A stretch of DNA of 64,000 nucleotides from the NCBI GenBank assembly GCA_964601085.1, contig CAZRLN010000002.1, positions 62,001 through 126,000 of the forward strand. Reading direction: 5' to 3'. The notes under the pieces were generated by a model. It had not been told where the DNA came from. It made no database searches and was given only the letters and a program-made list of their open reading frames with translations. Positions 34,012 to 43,772 of this stretch are shown piece after piece. Position 1 is the first letter of the stretch. Each line of letters opens with the position of its first letter. This stretch comes from UBA1444 sp964601085 (GTDB lineage: Bacteria; Bacillota; Negativicutes; UBA1444). The translations under genes and the position numbers were made by a program.

Positions 34012-35466
34012 TTACAGACTATAGTTCGGTGATTCTTTGGTGATGGTTACATCATGGGGATGGCTTTCCTTCAGACCGGCGGAAGTGATCCGGATAAAAC
34101 GCGTATTATTCATCAATTCCTCAATGTTTTTTACGCCGCAATAGCCCATACCGGAGCGCAAGCCTCCCAGCAGTTGATAGATCGTATCTGCAACCGCTCC
34201 TTTAAACGGCACCCGGCCTTCAATGCCTTCGGGAACCAATTTTTCAGCGTTTTCCTGGAAGTAACGGTCCTTGCTTCCCAACGCCATGGCGCTGAGTGAA
34301 CCCATTCCTCGATATTCTTTAAAACTTCGGCCCTGAAAAATGACCGTTTCGCCAGGACTTTCCTCAGTGCCGGCCAGCAGACTGCCGACCATGACCACAT
34401 TGCCGCCGGCGGCGATTGCTTTTGTAATATCGCCGGAATACTTGATCCCGCCGTCGGCGATTACGGGAACGCCGAACGGTTTGGCGGCTTGGGAGCAATT
34501 ATAGATCGCCGTAATCTGGGGCACGCCGATTCCGGCAATAACCCGTGTAGTGCAGATTGAACCAGGACCCATGCCGACTTTTACGGCGTCGACGCCCGCT
34601 TCGATCAGAGCTGTCGTTGCCTGTGAGGTAGCGATATTGCCGGCGATCAGTTCAATGGCCGGATAAGTCCGCTTGATCTTGCGGATGGCTTCCAATACGC
34701 CCTTTGAATGTCCATGCGCCGTATCGACGACCAGGATATCCACTTTCGCCCCGACCAACGCATCCAAACGGTCCATCAAATCGGCGCCCACACCGACGGC
34801 GGCGGCGGCTAGCAAACGCCCTTTGCCGTCTTTGGCGGAATTGGGATATTTTTGCGCCTTTTCAATATCTTTGATCGTGATCAGGCCTTTTAAGTTGCCG
34901 TCGGCATCGATCAACGGCAACTTCTCGATTCGGTGTTTGCCCAGGATTTTTTTCGCATCTTCCAGCGAAGTGCCGACCGGCGCGGTGATCAGATGTTCCC
35001 GGGTCATACAGTCGCTGATCCTCTGGGTCAGATCCGTTTCGAACCGGAGGTCGCGGTTGGTGATAATCCCGATCAACTTGCCGTTTTCCGTGATCGGCAC
35101 TCCGGAAATCCGGTATCTTTCCATTAAATTATGGGCATCTTGGAGGCGATTCTCCGGGCCGAGAAAAATCGGATCCACAATAATGCCATGCTCCGATCGT
35201 TTTACCTTGTCGACTTCTTCGGCTTGGCGCTCGATGGTCATGTTTTTGTGAATAATGCCCAGCCCGCCTTCGCGCGCCATGGCGATCGCCATTCTGGCTT
35301 CCGTGACGGTATCCATCCCGGAACTGATAATCGGAATATTTAACCGGATATTGCGCGTAAGATTTGTGGAAATCTCCACATCTTTTGGCAAAACTTCCGA
35401 ATGATCAGGGACCAGAAGCACATCATCAAACGTGAGCGCTTCCGGGCCAAACTTCTCATCAATCAT
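34012..35466 (-). CDS. guaB: IMP dehydrogenase
   Basis: NAD-dependent oxidation of IMP to XMP, the committed step of GMP synthesis. The 484-residue barrel has a two-CBS insert (about 95-210), the catalytic cysteine in GPGSICTTR, NAD-binding DTAHGHS and the flap region YRGMGSLSAM. ATG 35466 follows GAGGGGGG. Divergent from the Ppx-HD gene, with an inverted repeat between them. Confidence 0.97.
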   Translation of the reverse strand: MIDEKFGPEALTFDDVLLVPDHSEVLPKDVEISTNLTRNIRLNIPIISSGMDTVTEARMAIAMAREGGLGIIHKNMTIERQAEEVDKVKRSEHGIIVDPIFLGPENRLQDAHNLMERYRISGVPITENGKLIGIITNRDLRFETDLTQRISDCMTREHLITAPVGTSLEDAKKILGKHRIEKLPLIDADGNLKGLITIKDIEKAQKYPNSAKDGKGRLLAAAAVGVGADLMDRLDALVGAKVDILVVDTAHGHSKGVLEAIRKIKRTYPAIELIAGNIATSQATTALIEAGVDAVKVGMGPGSICTTRVIAGIGVPQITAIYNCSQAAKPFGVPVIADGGIKYSGDITKAIAAGGNVVMVGSLLAGTEESPGETVIFQGRSFKEYRGMGSLSAMALGSKDRYFQENAEKLVPEGIEGRVPFKGAVADTIYQLLGGLRSGMGYCGVKNIEELMNNTRFIRITSAGLKESHPHDVTITKESPNYSL

Positions 35467-35508
35467 GCGGCAACCCCCCTCTAATTATTTTAAATAGTAT
35501 ATCACAAC

Positions 35509-35542
35509 AAAATTCCGGTATCTAGGGAAATGCCGGAATTTT
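35509..35542. repeat. Inverted repeat between divergent guaB and ppx-HD genes
   Basis: AAAATTCCGG (35509-35518) and CCGGAATTTT (35533-35542), perfect 10-bp arms with a 14-nt loop, 43 bp upstream of guaB. A terminator is not expected between divergent genes, so an operator or a 5' leader hairpin of guaB is more likely. Confidence 0.6.
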
Positions 35543-35644
35543 ACCAAGGAATATTTACGGGTTAACGCAAACTTAACGTTTTGGGCAAGGGTTTGCTTCA
35601 AAACCGTCGAATTATACAATATTAGGGTAAGGAGGCTGACGCAT

Positions 35645-37213
35645 TTGGCCAAAAAAAACACCCCCCGTTTATTTGCGATCATTCATATCGGCTCCGAGCA
35701 GATTACCTTCCAAATTAGCGAGTTTTCCGATTTGAGCGATCTGCATGTCATCGAACGAACGTCCCGGGAAGTTTTTTTAGGGGAAGAAACCTTTAAAACC
35801 GGTCGGATCAGCTTTACCACATCTGGACAGTTGTGTTCATTGCTGCGCAGTTATAAGCGTTTGATGACCGAATACGGCGTGAAGGATTATCGGGTGATCG
35901 CCACGACAGCCTTGCGTGAAGCCGAAAATCAGCATTACATTGTCGATCAGATCCGGATCCGAACCGGATTTGAACTGGAAGTCGTCGACATGTTGCAGGA
36001 AATTTTCTTCAAGTATGCCGCGCTCTATCACATGATTCGCAAACATCGGATCGAACGATCCGACGAAGCTCTTCTGTTTGTGGACATTTCTTCCGGTGGA
36101 CTGGGCTTTACGCTGCTCAAGAACGGAGTCATTCACTATCAGCAAAATATCCATATCGGTGCGGTCAGAATCAAAGAAAGCTTTGACAAGAACGAAAGGG
36201 ATTCGATTCATTTTCACCAGGCATTGTCCGAGTATATATATAGTTCGATAGAATCGGTAAAATCCGGACTGTCCCAACACTCCATCAAATACATCGTGAC
36301 TTCAGGAAATGAAAATCATCTGCTACTCCAAATGCTGGGCCGTGGCGCCGCCGATGGACTGACCTGTGTAAGCCGCCGGGAGTTTCAGTCCCTTTACGAG
36401 AATGTTCAGAGTCTGAATCTTCCCCAACTGATGAAAACTTATCGGTTGAGCGAAAATAAAGCGGAGATGGCTTTACCGACCATCGTTCTCTATAGTCAAA
36501 TCTTATCCATTACCAACGCGCCGGAAATCATTTTCCCCGACGCGCAGTTGGTTGACGGGGTTACGTTGTTGCATGCGGCGGAAAAGGTTGATGATTCGCT
36601 AATTGCCATGTTGGAGCAGCAAGTCTTGTCACTCGTTCGCAATATTGGCGCAAAATATTGCTATGAACGCCCCCATTCCGAAGCCGTGGAAGAAGGATCA
36701 CTGAAAATTTTTGACGCCATGGCATCCCTGCACGGCATGCAGCGACGCGACCGGTTGCTGTTACAGGTGGCGGCGATACTCCATGACATCGGTAAATTCG
36801 TAAATTTGCGACGACATTACTTTTATTCTTACCGCCTCATCCTGTCATCTGACATTATCGGGTTTTCTGAACAAGAAAAGGCTATGATCGCCAATATCGC
36901 CCATTATCATTCCAAAGGAACCCCCTCGGACATGGATTCGAACTTTGCCCGTCTTGGCAAGGAAGAAAAAGTCAAAGTGGCCAAATTAGCCTCCATGATT
37001 CGGCTAGCCGACGCGATTGACCGAAGTCACAGGCAAAAAGCATCTTCCTACGAAATACGACTGCATGGCGATAATTTGGAAGTGATCGTATTGCCGTTGG
37101 AGGATTTTTCCCTGGAACAATGGACCTTTGACGACAAGGCCGATTTTTTCGAGCATGTTCACGGCGTCAAACCGGTTCTGATCCTTAAATCTGGAGGCGC
37201 GTATGGAGTTTAA
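35645..37213 (+). CDS. Ppx/GppA-like protein with HD domain, degenerate phosphatase motifs
   Basis: A 522-residue protein: two ASKHA (Ppx/GppA) domains (about 1-300) and a C-terminal HD domain (about 320-500, HDIGK at 380-384). The first phosphate-binding motif, normally D-x-GSNS, reads HIGSEQ (14-19); the second, normally D-x-GGGS, reads DISSGGLGF (147-155). ATTALREAEN (87-94 region) is kept. Exopolyphosphatase or pppGpp hydrolase activity is therefore doubtful; a polyP-binding or HD-phosphohydrolase role is possible. Start TTG 35645 follows AAGGAGG. Overlaps ppk1 by 11 bp. Confidence 0.8.
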   Translation: MAKKNTPRLFAIIHIGSEQITFQISEFSDLSDLHVIERTSREVFLGEETFKTGRISFTTSGQLCSLLRSYKRLMTEYGVKDYRVIATTALREAENQHYIVDQIRIRTGFELEVVDMLQEIFFKYAALYHMIRKHRIERSDEALLFVDISSGGLGFTLLKNGVIHYQQNIHIGAVRIKESFDKNERDSIHFHQALSEYIYSSIESVKSGLSQHSIKYIVTSGNENHLLLQMLGRGAADGLTCVSRREFQSLYENVQSLNLPQLMKTYRLSENKAEMALPTIVLYSQILSITNAPEIIFPDAQLVDGVTLLHAAEKVDDSLIAMLEQQVLSLVRNIGAKYCYERPHSEAVEEGSLKIFDAMASLHGMQRRDRLLLQVAAILHDIGKFVNLRRHYFYSYRLILSSDIIGFSEQEKAMIANIAHYHSKGTPSDMDSNFARLGKEEKVKVAKLASMIRLADAIDRSHRQKASSYEIRLHGDNLEVIVLPLEDFSLEQWTFDDKADFFEHVHGVKPVLILKSGGAYGV

Positions 37214-39308
37214 CAAACCGGAATATTATCTGAATCGGGAATTAAGTTGGTTGAAATTTAACGAACGGGTTCTGGGCGAAGCGTCGATCCCCGTCACTCC
37301 CCTGCTGGAACGCTTGAAGTTTATCGCCATTGCCTGTTCCAACCTGGATGAGTTTTTCATGGTGCGAGTCGGCACGTTGAAAAACCAACAGGAAGAATCC
37401 CCGGACTGGCTTGACGCCGCAGGGATGTCCCCGGCCCAGCAACTTTCGGAAATTGCCAAATCCACGCATAAACAGGTAAAGCAGCAATATCGCCTGCTCA
37501 AAGAATTGCGGCGAAAATTGGAATCCGAGCAAATTGTGTTTTTTAACGCCGAAAATTTGTCACCCATTTCCGCCGAGTGGATCCGCAAATATTTCGAGAG
37601 CACGATTGCGCCGGTATTAACTCCATTGGCAGTCGATGCCAGCCACCCTTTCCCGTTTTTATCGAATCGAAGCCTGAACCTTGGCGTAACACTACTGGAC
37701 AAAACGGGAGAGGCAAATATTGCCGTGATCCAGGTTCCCAGCGTTTTGCCCCGACTGTTGGAAATCCCGATAGAAAAAGGTAAACGGTGCTTTGTCTTTT
37801 TGGAGGATGTAATCCGCCTATATTGCCGGAAACTTTTTCACGGGTATAAAATTAAAAACATCGTACCCTTTCGGATCACCCGAAATGCCGATTTTCTCAT
37901 TGATGAAGAAGAAGCGGATGATCTGCTGCTGGAGGTTGAGCGATCTCTGCGTCAACGCAAGCGCGGGCGGGCGGTTCGTCTGGAGATCGGCGCCGTTGAT
38001 AACAAATCTCTGAAGAAGTTTTTGCTTGCCGAACTTCGGATATCCGAGGATGATTTGTATGAAATCCATGGTCCGCTGGATTTGACCTGCTTTAATAAAT
38101 TCGCCGACATCGCCGGCCTGGATCATTTGCGGCAGGCGCCGTTGCAGCCCCAGCGTCCTTTGGATTTGTTATACCGGGATAATCTGTTCGATGCAATTCG
38201 GGAACGGGATCTATTGTTGCATCATCCGTATGAATCGTTTCGTCCGGTTGTCGAATTCGTCCGGCAGGCGGCGGAGGATCCGGATGTTCTGGCGATTAAG
38301 CAAACCTTATATCGTGTCAGTGGCAACTCCCCCATTGTCCGGGCGCTGGCCCAGGCGGCGGAGAACGGCAAACAGGTTACGGTCGTGGTCGAAATCATGG
38401 CGCGATTCGATGAAGAAAACAACATTTTATGGGCTCGTCGGTTGGAAGAGGCCGGATGCCACGTGATTTACGGTCTGGTTGGGTTGAAAACGCATGCGAA
38501 AATGTGTCTCGTCGTCCGTCGTGAAAACAGTGGAATCCGCCGCTATGTTCACATGGGAACCGGCAACTATAATGACGCAACCGCCCGTGTATATACCGAT
38601 ATGGGTCTTTTTACCGCCAATGACCAGTTTGGCGCCGATGCCTCTGGGTTTTTCAATGTTCTCACCGGCTATTCCGATCCACCGGTCTGGAATAAGATTT
38701 CTGTGGCCCCGCTGGGCCTACGGGACCGGATCGTTGAACTTATCGACCAGGAAATCCAATTTGCCAGGGAAGGAAAACCGGCCCGGATCATTGCCAAGAT
38801 GAATTCTCTCGTGGACAAGGATATTATTGCCCAATTGTACGAGGCCTCCGCCGCCGGCGTCAGAATCGATCTGATTGTCAGGGGAATTTGCGTTCTGCGT
38901 CCTGGTCTGCCCGGCGTCAGCGCCAACATTTTGGTCCGAAGTATCGTTGGTCGTTTTCTTGAACACAGCCGCATCTTCTATTTTAACGGCGGCGGCGAAG
39001 AAAAATGTTTTCTGTCGAGCGCGGATTGGATGCCGCGTAATCTGAACAGTCGCGTGGAGTTGTTTTTTCCGGTGGAAACCGAAGTGCACCGTAAGCGTAT
39101 TCTGGGAGTATTGGAACTCCTTCTCACCGACAATCAAAAAGCGTACGAAATGCGAGAGGATGGCTCCTATCGACGCCGGAAGCTCAGTGGAAAACCTAAA
39201 ATCGGCGCGCAGGATGAATTGCTTCGTCAAGCCCGCGACAATGCCGTTGATGCCACGCCGGCAACCTGGCAGGTTGTACCGCTTAACAAAACCCTGGAAC
39301 AACGATAA
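37203..39308 (+). CDS. ppk1: Polyphosphate kinase PPK1
   Basis: Builds polyphosphate from ATP, reversibly. The 701-residue length and four-domain layout are normal: N domain (YLNRELSWLKFNERV), H domain and C1/C2 domains, with the histidine of KTHAKM (H431), YVHMGTGNYN and the second conserved histidine in LEHSRI (H588). ATG 37203 lies inside the end of the Ppx-HD gene. sixA follows 15 bp later. Confidence 0.96.
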   Translation: MEFNKPEYYLNRELSWLKFNERVLGEASIPVTPLLERLKFIAIACSNLDEFFMVRVGTLKNQQEESPDWLDAAGMSPAQQLSEIAKSTHKQVKQQYRLLKELRRKLESEQIVFFNAENLSPISAEWIRKYFESTIAPVLTPLAVDASHPFPFLSNRSLNLGVTLLDKTGEANIAVIQVPSVLPRLLEIPIEKGKRCFVFLEDVIRLYCRKLFHGYKIKNIVPFRITRNADFLIDEEEADDLLLEVERSLRQRKRGRAVRLEIGAVDNKSLKKFLLAELRISEDDLYEIHGPLDLTCFNKFADIAGLDHLRQAPLQPQRPLDLLYRDNLFDAIRERDLLLHHPYESFRPVVEFVRQAAEDPDVLAIKQTLYRVSGNSPIVRALAQAAENGKQVTVVVEIMARFDEENNILWARRLEEAGCHVIYGLVGLKTHAKMCLVVRRENSGIRRYVHMGTGNYNDATARVYTDMGLFTANDQFGADASGFFNVLTGYSDPPVWNKISVAPLGLRDRIVELIDQEIQFAREGKPARIIAKMNSLVDKDIIAQLYEASAAGVRIDLIVRGICVLRPGLPGVSANILVRSIVGRFLEHSRIFYFNGGGEEKCFLSSADWMPRNLNSRVELFFPVETEVHRKRILGVLELLLTDNQKAYEMREDGSYRRRKLSGKPKIGAQDELLRQARDNAVDATPATWQVVPLNKTLEQR

Positions 39309-39323
39309 GGCAGGTGAATTTTT

Positions 39324-39839
39324 ATGGAACTGGTTTTTATGCGCCACGGCAAGGCCGAGCCGCGTTCGGATGCGAAACCGGATTATGAACGAGAGTTGAC
39401 ATCGATCGGCCGTAAAAAAGTGAAACAGGCGGCGCGCGGATTGGCGCACTGCCTGTATTACGGTCGCAATATCATTATTTGGTCCAGTCCGGTCAAAAGA
39501 GCCATTCAAACCGCCGATCTACTGCGCAGCGCTTTCGGCAGAAAAAACAAGATTCAGGTCATAGATGCCATTGCCAACGGAGATTTTGCGGAATTACAGA
39601 CCGAGTGGGAAAAAATCTCCAATCAGGATGTGTTGATTGTCGTCGGGCATGAGCCGTTACTTAGTGAATGGACGAAAAAACTTAGCGACGCCAGCCTGAC
39701 ATTTCGTCCGGCCAGTGCAACGGCCATTCTGCTTGCAGACCCAGCTCAACCGAAAGGGTCACTTGCATGGTTCATGCGTTCCAGCATCTTGGCGCGTCTT
39801 TGCCCCCCGGTTTGTCCGCATCGCCGCCAACGTTCGTAA
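39324..39839 (+). CDS. sixA: Phosphohistidine phosphatase SixA-like
   Basis: A 171-residue histidine phosphatase superfamily member: RHGKAE at 7-12 (nucleophile H8) and VVGHEP (H109), small size typical of SixA, which removes phosphate from phosphohistidine on phosphotransfer domains. The last ~27 codons overlap the end of the convergent CYTH-CHAD gene by 81 bp. Co-transcribed with ppk1; a link to the PPK1 phosphohistidine is tempting but unproved. Confidence 0.88.
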   Translation: MELVFMRHGKAEPRSDAKPDYERELTSIGRKKVKQAARGLAHCLYYGRNIIIWSSPVKRAIQTADLLRSAFGRKNKIQVIDAIANGDFAELQTEWEKISNQDVLIVVGHEPLLSEWTKKLSDASLTFRPASATAILLADPAQPKGSLAWFMRSSILARLCPPVCPHRRQRS

Positions 39840-41369
39840 ACGTTGTTTGGCCGATTGACGGAAGGTCACCACCGCTTTGGGAAGCTCGTCGTAATAACTC
39901 AAAAGATCACGTGTACGCCAACTGATAAAAAGTTCTTTTTCCAATCGCAAAACATCATTTTCACCGCCTGCATCGAATTGATCGAGCAGGCATTTAATTT
40001 GGGCGGCATCGTGGATTTTGCCCATTTGTCCCTGCAACTTTTTCAATGCGGCGCAGAATTCGTCATCATGATATCGAGGGTAGAAATTGAATGACTCCTG
40101 AATATAACGTAGTCTTTTGACGCGGATACGAAATCGATGCAGCACCTTGATGGGTTCCAGACTTCTCAGCTCCTGCACATCTTCCCTCAGCTCCTTGATC
40201 GTCTGAAAAAATGACTTTTGCACATAATGATCCGCCCAATGATCTTCCCGACCGGATTGCTGTTGTTCTTCCATCTGATACAACCATCCTTGAATCTCCA
40301 GCAGGAGTTGTGTCAGGTTGCCCAGGCGCAGGCGGTGAAATACATCTTCCGCCAAGAATTCTCGTCGTTCCCGAACGGGGTCCAACCACGATGAGGATGT
40401 CGAGACAATCGGCTGAAACCGGATCGTGAATTTTTCCCACGAATTGATCAGTACATCGAGATCACGAATTTGGCCCAACAATACCCCCCACTGTTGCAGA
40501 CGTTCTGAATACATATGAAATGATTCTTTGACAAAGCAGGGTTGAAAAAATTTCAAGAGAGATCGCAAACGCCGGAATTGAATCCGCAGAGCCTTAATAT
40601 TTTCCGGTGTGGACATTGCATTGGACAGGTCGGATTGAAGCAGAAACAATTCCTTCATTTGGGCATTCAGCAAGACCATCGGTGTTGGTTCCGGCATTCT
40701 TTCGGGAATGATTTGATTACAAATCTCTTTTAGTTCGGGATTGCTGGTTTGCAACAATTCCAGACCGCGGGCAAACTTGCTTTTTATTTCCGGCAACAAA
40801 TGCCAGCGCCCGGCGATCCGGGCCGCCAATTTCATCAATTCGCTTGGCGAGCCTTCTTTCAGTTCCAGCTCCAATTCACTAATCGGAATTCCGGCCAGCC
40901 CACTCCATATTGAACCCTTATCCAGCGCCATCTCGATGGTGGCGCCGCCGTCAGTCAGCAAACACGCCGTCGTTCGTGAGAACCGGGTGGAAAATAGCAA
41001 TTTCAACTTTTCCGCGCCAAGGATCAGCGCAAGGCGGTCACCCACATTGGTTCCGGCGAACGGCTTGGGCGACGGCTCCGGTCCGGCGACCTTTTCATTC
41101 CATTCTTCCCGTTCCGAAAGACCACCGCTACTCAACAGATCGCTTTTCACCGTGGCGACCCAATCCTGCCCTTCGTGGCGGATGCGGTAGGCATACCCGG
41201 TCTTTTGCAGCAAAAATTGCGGTGTATCATAATAAAAAGCTTCAAAAGCGCGAACAACAGGTTTTTGCTCCTGCATCATCGCCACAATTTCCGGATCATT
41301 CAAAATCAGGTCAAAGAATCGATGCTCCGGTATCGCCAGTTTAATTTCCAATTCCGATCCGTCGGGCAT
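39759..41369 (-). CDS. CYTH-CHAD protein (triphosphatase-like with polyphosphate-binding domain)
   Basis: A 536-residue two-domain protein. N-terminal CYTH tunnel domain (about 1-205) has the signature E6-L-E8-I-K10, RIRHEG and basic/acidic tunnel residues; it usually hydrolyses inorganic triphosphate. C-terminal CHAD (about 235-530) is helical and rich in conserved His/Arg/Lys (FRIRVKRLRY) and binds polyphosphate. ATG 41369 has AGGAGGTTGAAGAT upstream. Convergent with sixA, whose end it overlaps. Confidence 0.9.
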   Translation of the reverse strand: MPDGSELEIKLAIPEHRFFDLILNDPEIVAMMQEQKPVVRAFEAFYYDTPQFLLQKTGYAYRIRHEGQDWVATVKSDLLSSGGLSEREEWNEKVAGPEPSPKPFAGTNVGDRLALILGAEKLKLLFSTRFSRTTACLLTDGGATIEMALDKGSIWSGLAGIPISELELELKEGSPSELMKLAARIAGRWHLLPEIKSKFARGLELLQTSNPELKEICNQIIPERMPEPTPMVLLNAQMKELFLLQSDLSNAMSTPENIKALRIQFRRLRSLLKFFQPCFVKESFHMYSERLQQWGVLLGQIRDLDVLINSWEKFTIRFQPIVSTSSSWLDPVRERREFLAEDVFHRLRLGNLTQLLLEIQGWLYQMEEQQQSGREDHWADHYVQKSFFQTIKELREDVQELRSLEPIKVLHRFRIRVKRLRYIQESFNFYPRYHDDEFCAALKKLQGQMGKIHDAAQIKCLLDQFDAGGENDVLRLEKELFISWRTRDLLSYYDELPKAVVTFRQSAKQRLRTLAAMRTNRGAKTRQDAGTHEPCK

Positions 41370-41391
41370 ATCTTCAACCTCCTAAAATCCG

Positions 41392-41415
41392 CAGGGGACC
41401 GATATCGGTCCCCTG
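41392..41415 (-). terminator. 24-bp perfect palindrome after the tautomerase gene
   Basis: CAGGGGACCGAT followed directly by its reverse complement. It lies between the tautomerase stop and the CYTH-CHAD start on the minus strand, with ATTTTA just after it. A terminator is likely, though the T-run is short; an operator for the CYTH-CHAD gene is the alternative. Confidence 0.6.
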
Positions 41416-41467
41416 TTGGTCTCTTCTCCCTGTCCGTCACGTCAATGAGTTTTCCCACGGTGAAGGC

Positions 41468-41653
41468 CTAAGCGTCGGAACGTAGCTTGCCGCCTTTACC
41501 CAGATGTGTGGGAGGCATTTCGCGAATGATGATGGTCACTGCATCGGCAGGACACTTGGCGGTCTCCTGGATTGCTTCGGTGACTTTGGCGACCATGGCG
41601 CGTTTTTGTTCCACTGTCCGTCCTTCCAGCAAATCAATCTGAACGATGGGCAT
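41468..41653 (-). CDS. 4-oxalocrotonate tautomerase family protein
   Basis: A 61-residue tautomerase-superfamily monomer. It begins Met-Pro, so Pro2 becomes the catalytic N-terminal proline after Met removal; the usual Arg (near 11) and the TIIIREMP strand are present. AAGGAGGAA precedes the ATG. Acts on enol/keto acids, but the true substrate of such short homologues is usually unknown. Confidence 0.9.
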   Translation of the reverse strand: MPIVQIDLLEGRTVEQKRAMVAKVTEAIQETAKCPADAVTIIIREMPPTHLGKGGKLRSDA

Positions 41654-41729
41654 GGGGGTTCCTCCTTCAAATGAAATAATTACTGGGGTGTTTAATAGTT
41701 TATTATTCTGCGCAGTTGTCTATATCCCT

Positions 41730-43772
41730 TCAACCGGCGAACAGAACGCCAAAAAAACTGTTGAACCGTTGTTGGAGAAGCGGCATAATTTCCGATGACA
41801 GTCCTGGGGTGTTCATTACCATGAGGCCGGCTTGCCGGGCTTCTTCCAGAACGTGAAGGTCATCGGCCAGGTTGGCCATTTTCATTTCCGGCAGGCCATG
41901 TTGCCGATACCCGAGGAACTGTCCCGGACCGCGCAGCAACAAATCTTTCTCGGCAACAATGAACCCATCGCCGGTTTCCGCCAGCACTTTCAAGCGTTCT
42001 GGCGCGGCTGCGGTTTTATCATCATGCAAGAGGACGCAGTAAGATCGGTCGGCGCCCCGGCCAACCCGGCCGCGCAGCTGATGCAATTGCGCCAGCCCAA
42101 ATCGCTCCGCATTTTCAATGATCATCATTGTCGCTTTCGGGACATTGATCCCGACCTCTATCACCGTAGTGGCAATCAGTACCGAAATGCGTCCCCCGGC
42201 GAAGTCCTGCATGATCGCCTCTTTGTCCGCCGCGCTCATTCTGCCATGCAAAAGCCCGCAACGGACCTGTTGCAACATCGAGGAAGTCAGTTCATTGAAC
42301 ACTTCCGTCGCCGACTGGGCGGATAACTTATCGGATTCCTCCACCAGCGGACAGACAACATATCCCTGCCTCCCTGCCGCGACTTCCGTCTCCAGAAATC
42401 GATATACTTTTTCCCGTGCGGCCTGACCGGACCGAATCGCCGTAACAATCGGCTGACGTCCTGGCGGAAGCTGACGAATGACGGAAACATCCATATCCCC
42501 ATAAAGAGTTAGCGCCATGGTTCGGGGAATCGGCGTAGCCGACATCACCAGGGTGTGGGGAACCGGACCTTTTTCCTGCAATGCAGCCCGTTGCCCCACG
42601 CCGAAGCGGTGCTGTTCATCGGTGACGACCAAGCCCAGATTATTAAAAATGACATCGGGCTGCAGCAAAGCGTGAGTGCCGATCAATAGCTGAATTTCTC
42701 CATTCTGTAAAGAATCGAGCAGCTTTTGACGGTTGCTTCCTTTGACCCGCCCGGTTAATAATGCAGCTTCCAGACCGAGCTGTTTATAAAGAGGAGCGCA
42801 AGTTCGATAATGCTGTTCCGCCAAAATTTCGGTCGGCGCCATCAAGGCTCCCTGAAAACCATTTTCGATCGTTTTGGCGAGCGCCAGCAGAGCAACGGCG
42901 GTTTTGCCGGATCCGACATCCCCTTGCAACAGTCGAAGCATGGGACGTATTGATTCCATGTCTCGCGCAATGTCCAGATAAGCCGCCTGCTGATCGGCGG
43001 TAAGCTGGAATGGCAGAAGCGACTGCAACATTCTCACCATCTTGCCATCGGGAGAGTGGGCCTTGCTGCGCCGGTCTTCCACCCGCTGTCGACGCAGAAA
43101 AGCCAACGCGCATTGAAGAAAAAACAATTCCTCGAAGACAATCCGGCGTTTGGCCTGCTGCATCAAGTTCCAATCGGTAGGAAAATGGATTTCATTCAAC
43201 GCCTTGGTTCGGTCGATCAGTCGATGATCTTGCAAGATTTGTTCAGGCAACGTTTCGGCAATTTGCCGCTCAGTGTGCAGCGCTGCGGAAATCAGCTTTC
43301 GCAGGACACGGGCGCCGAGGCCCTGTGTCAGAGGATATACCGGAACAATCCGCGCCGAGTTCAAAAGTTCGGCATCAGAAACCGGATCGACTTCCGGCGC
43401 TTCGATCTGCAAATTATCTCGAAATCGATTGACTTTTCCGTATACCATGAGCTTGGCGCCGCTTTTCCAGGCAGTCGCCCGATAGGGCTGGTTGAACCAG
43501 ACCAACACGGCGACTCCTGTTTCATCCTGAACAAAAACGCGGGCAAGAGATTTTCCCCGAACCCTTTGCACATCTCCCCGCTCCACCGTGGCGGTAAAAG
43601 TAGCGAAGTCACCATGGCGCAATTGATTGATTTGGATCAGGCGGCTCCGGTCTTCATAGCGTAGCGGAAAATGTTCCAACAAATCGTCGATGGTGTGAAT
43701 GCCCAGCCGCTGCAGCCGGAAAGCCATGGCTTCGCCGACGCCCTTAAGGTTTTTTATCGATTCTTTACCCAT
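41730..43772 (-). CDS. recG: ATP-dependent DNA helicase RecG
   Basis: Branch-migration helicase for stalled forks and recombination intermediates. The 680-residue protein has an N-terminal wedge/OB region (about 1-170), then motifs I GDVGSGKT, II DEQHRFG, III SATPIPRT and VI-type LRGRVGRG. ATG 43772 with GAGGAGCGTAATC upstream lies 8 bp inside the end of the LysR gene. Confidence 0.96.
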   Translation of the reverse strand: MGKESIKNLKGVGEAMAFRLQRLGIHTIDDLLEHFPLRYEDRSRLIQINQLRHGDFATFTATVERGDVQRVRGKSLARVFVQDETGVAVLVWFNQPYRATAWKSGAKLMVYGKVNRFRDNLQIEAPEVDPVSDAELLNSARIVPVYPLTQGLGARVLRKLISAALHTERQIAETLPEQILQDHRLIDRTKALNEIHFPTDWNLMQQAKRRIVFEELFFLQCALAFLRRQRVEDRRSKAHSPDGKMVRMLQSLLPFQLTADQQAAYLDIARDMESIRPMLRLLQGDVGSGKTAVALLALAKTIENGFQGALMAPTEILAEQHYRTCAPLYKQLGLEAALLTGRVKGSNRQKLLDSLQNGEIQLLIGTHALLQPDVIFNNLGLVVTDEQHRFGVGQRAALQEKGPVPHTLVMSATPIPRTMALTLYGDMDVSVIRQLPPGRQPIVTAIRSGQAAREKVYRFLETEVAAGRQGYVVCPLVEESDKLSAQSATEVFNELTSSMLQQVRCGLLHGRMSAADKEAIMQDFAGGRISVLIATTVIEVGINVPKATMMIIENAERFGLAQLHQLRGRVGRGADRSYCVLLHDDKTAAAPERLKVLAETGDGFIVAEKDLLLRGPGQFLGYRQHGLPEMKMANLADDLHVLEEARQAGLMVMNTPGLSSEIMPLLQQRFNSFFGVLFAG

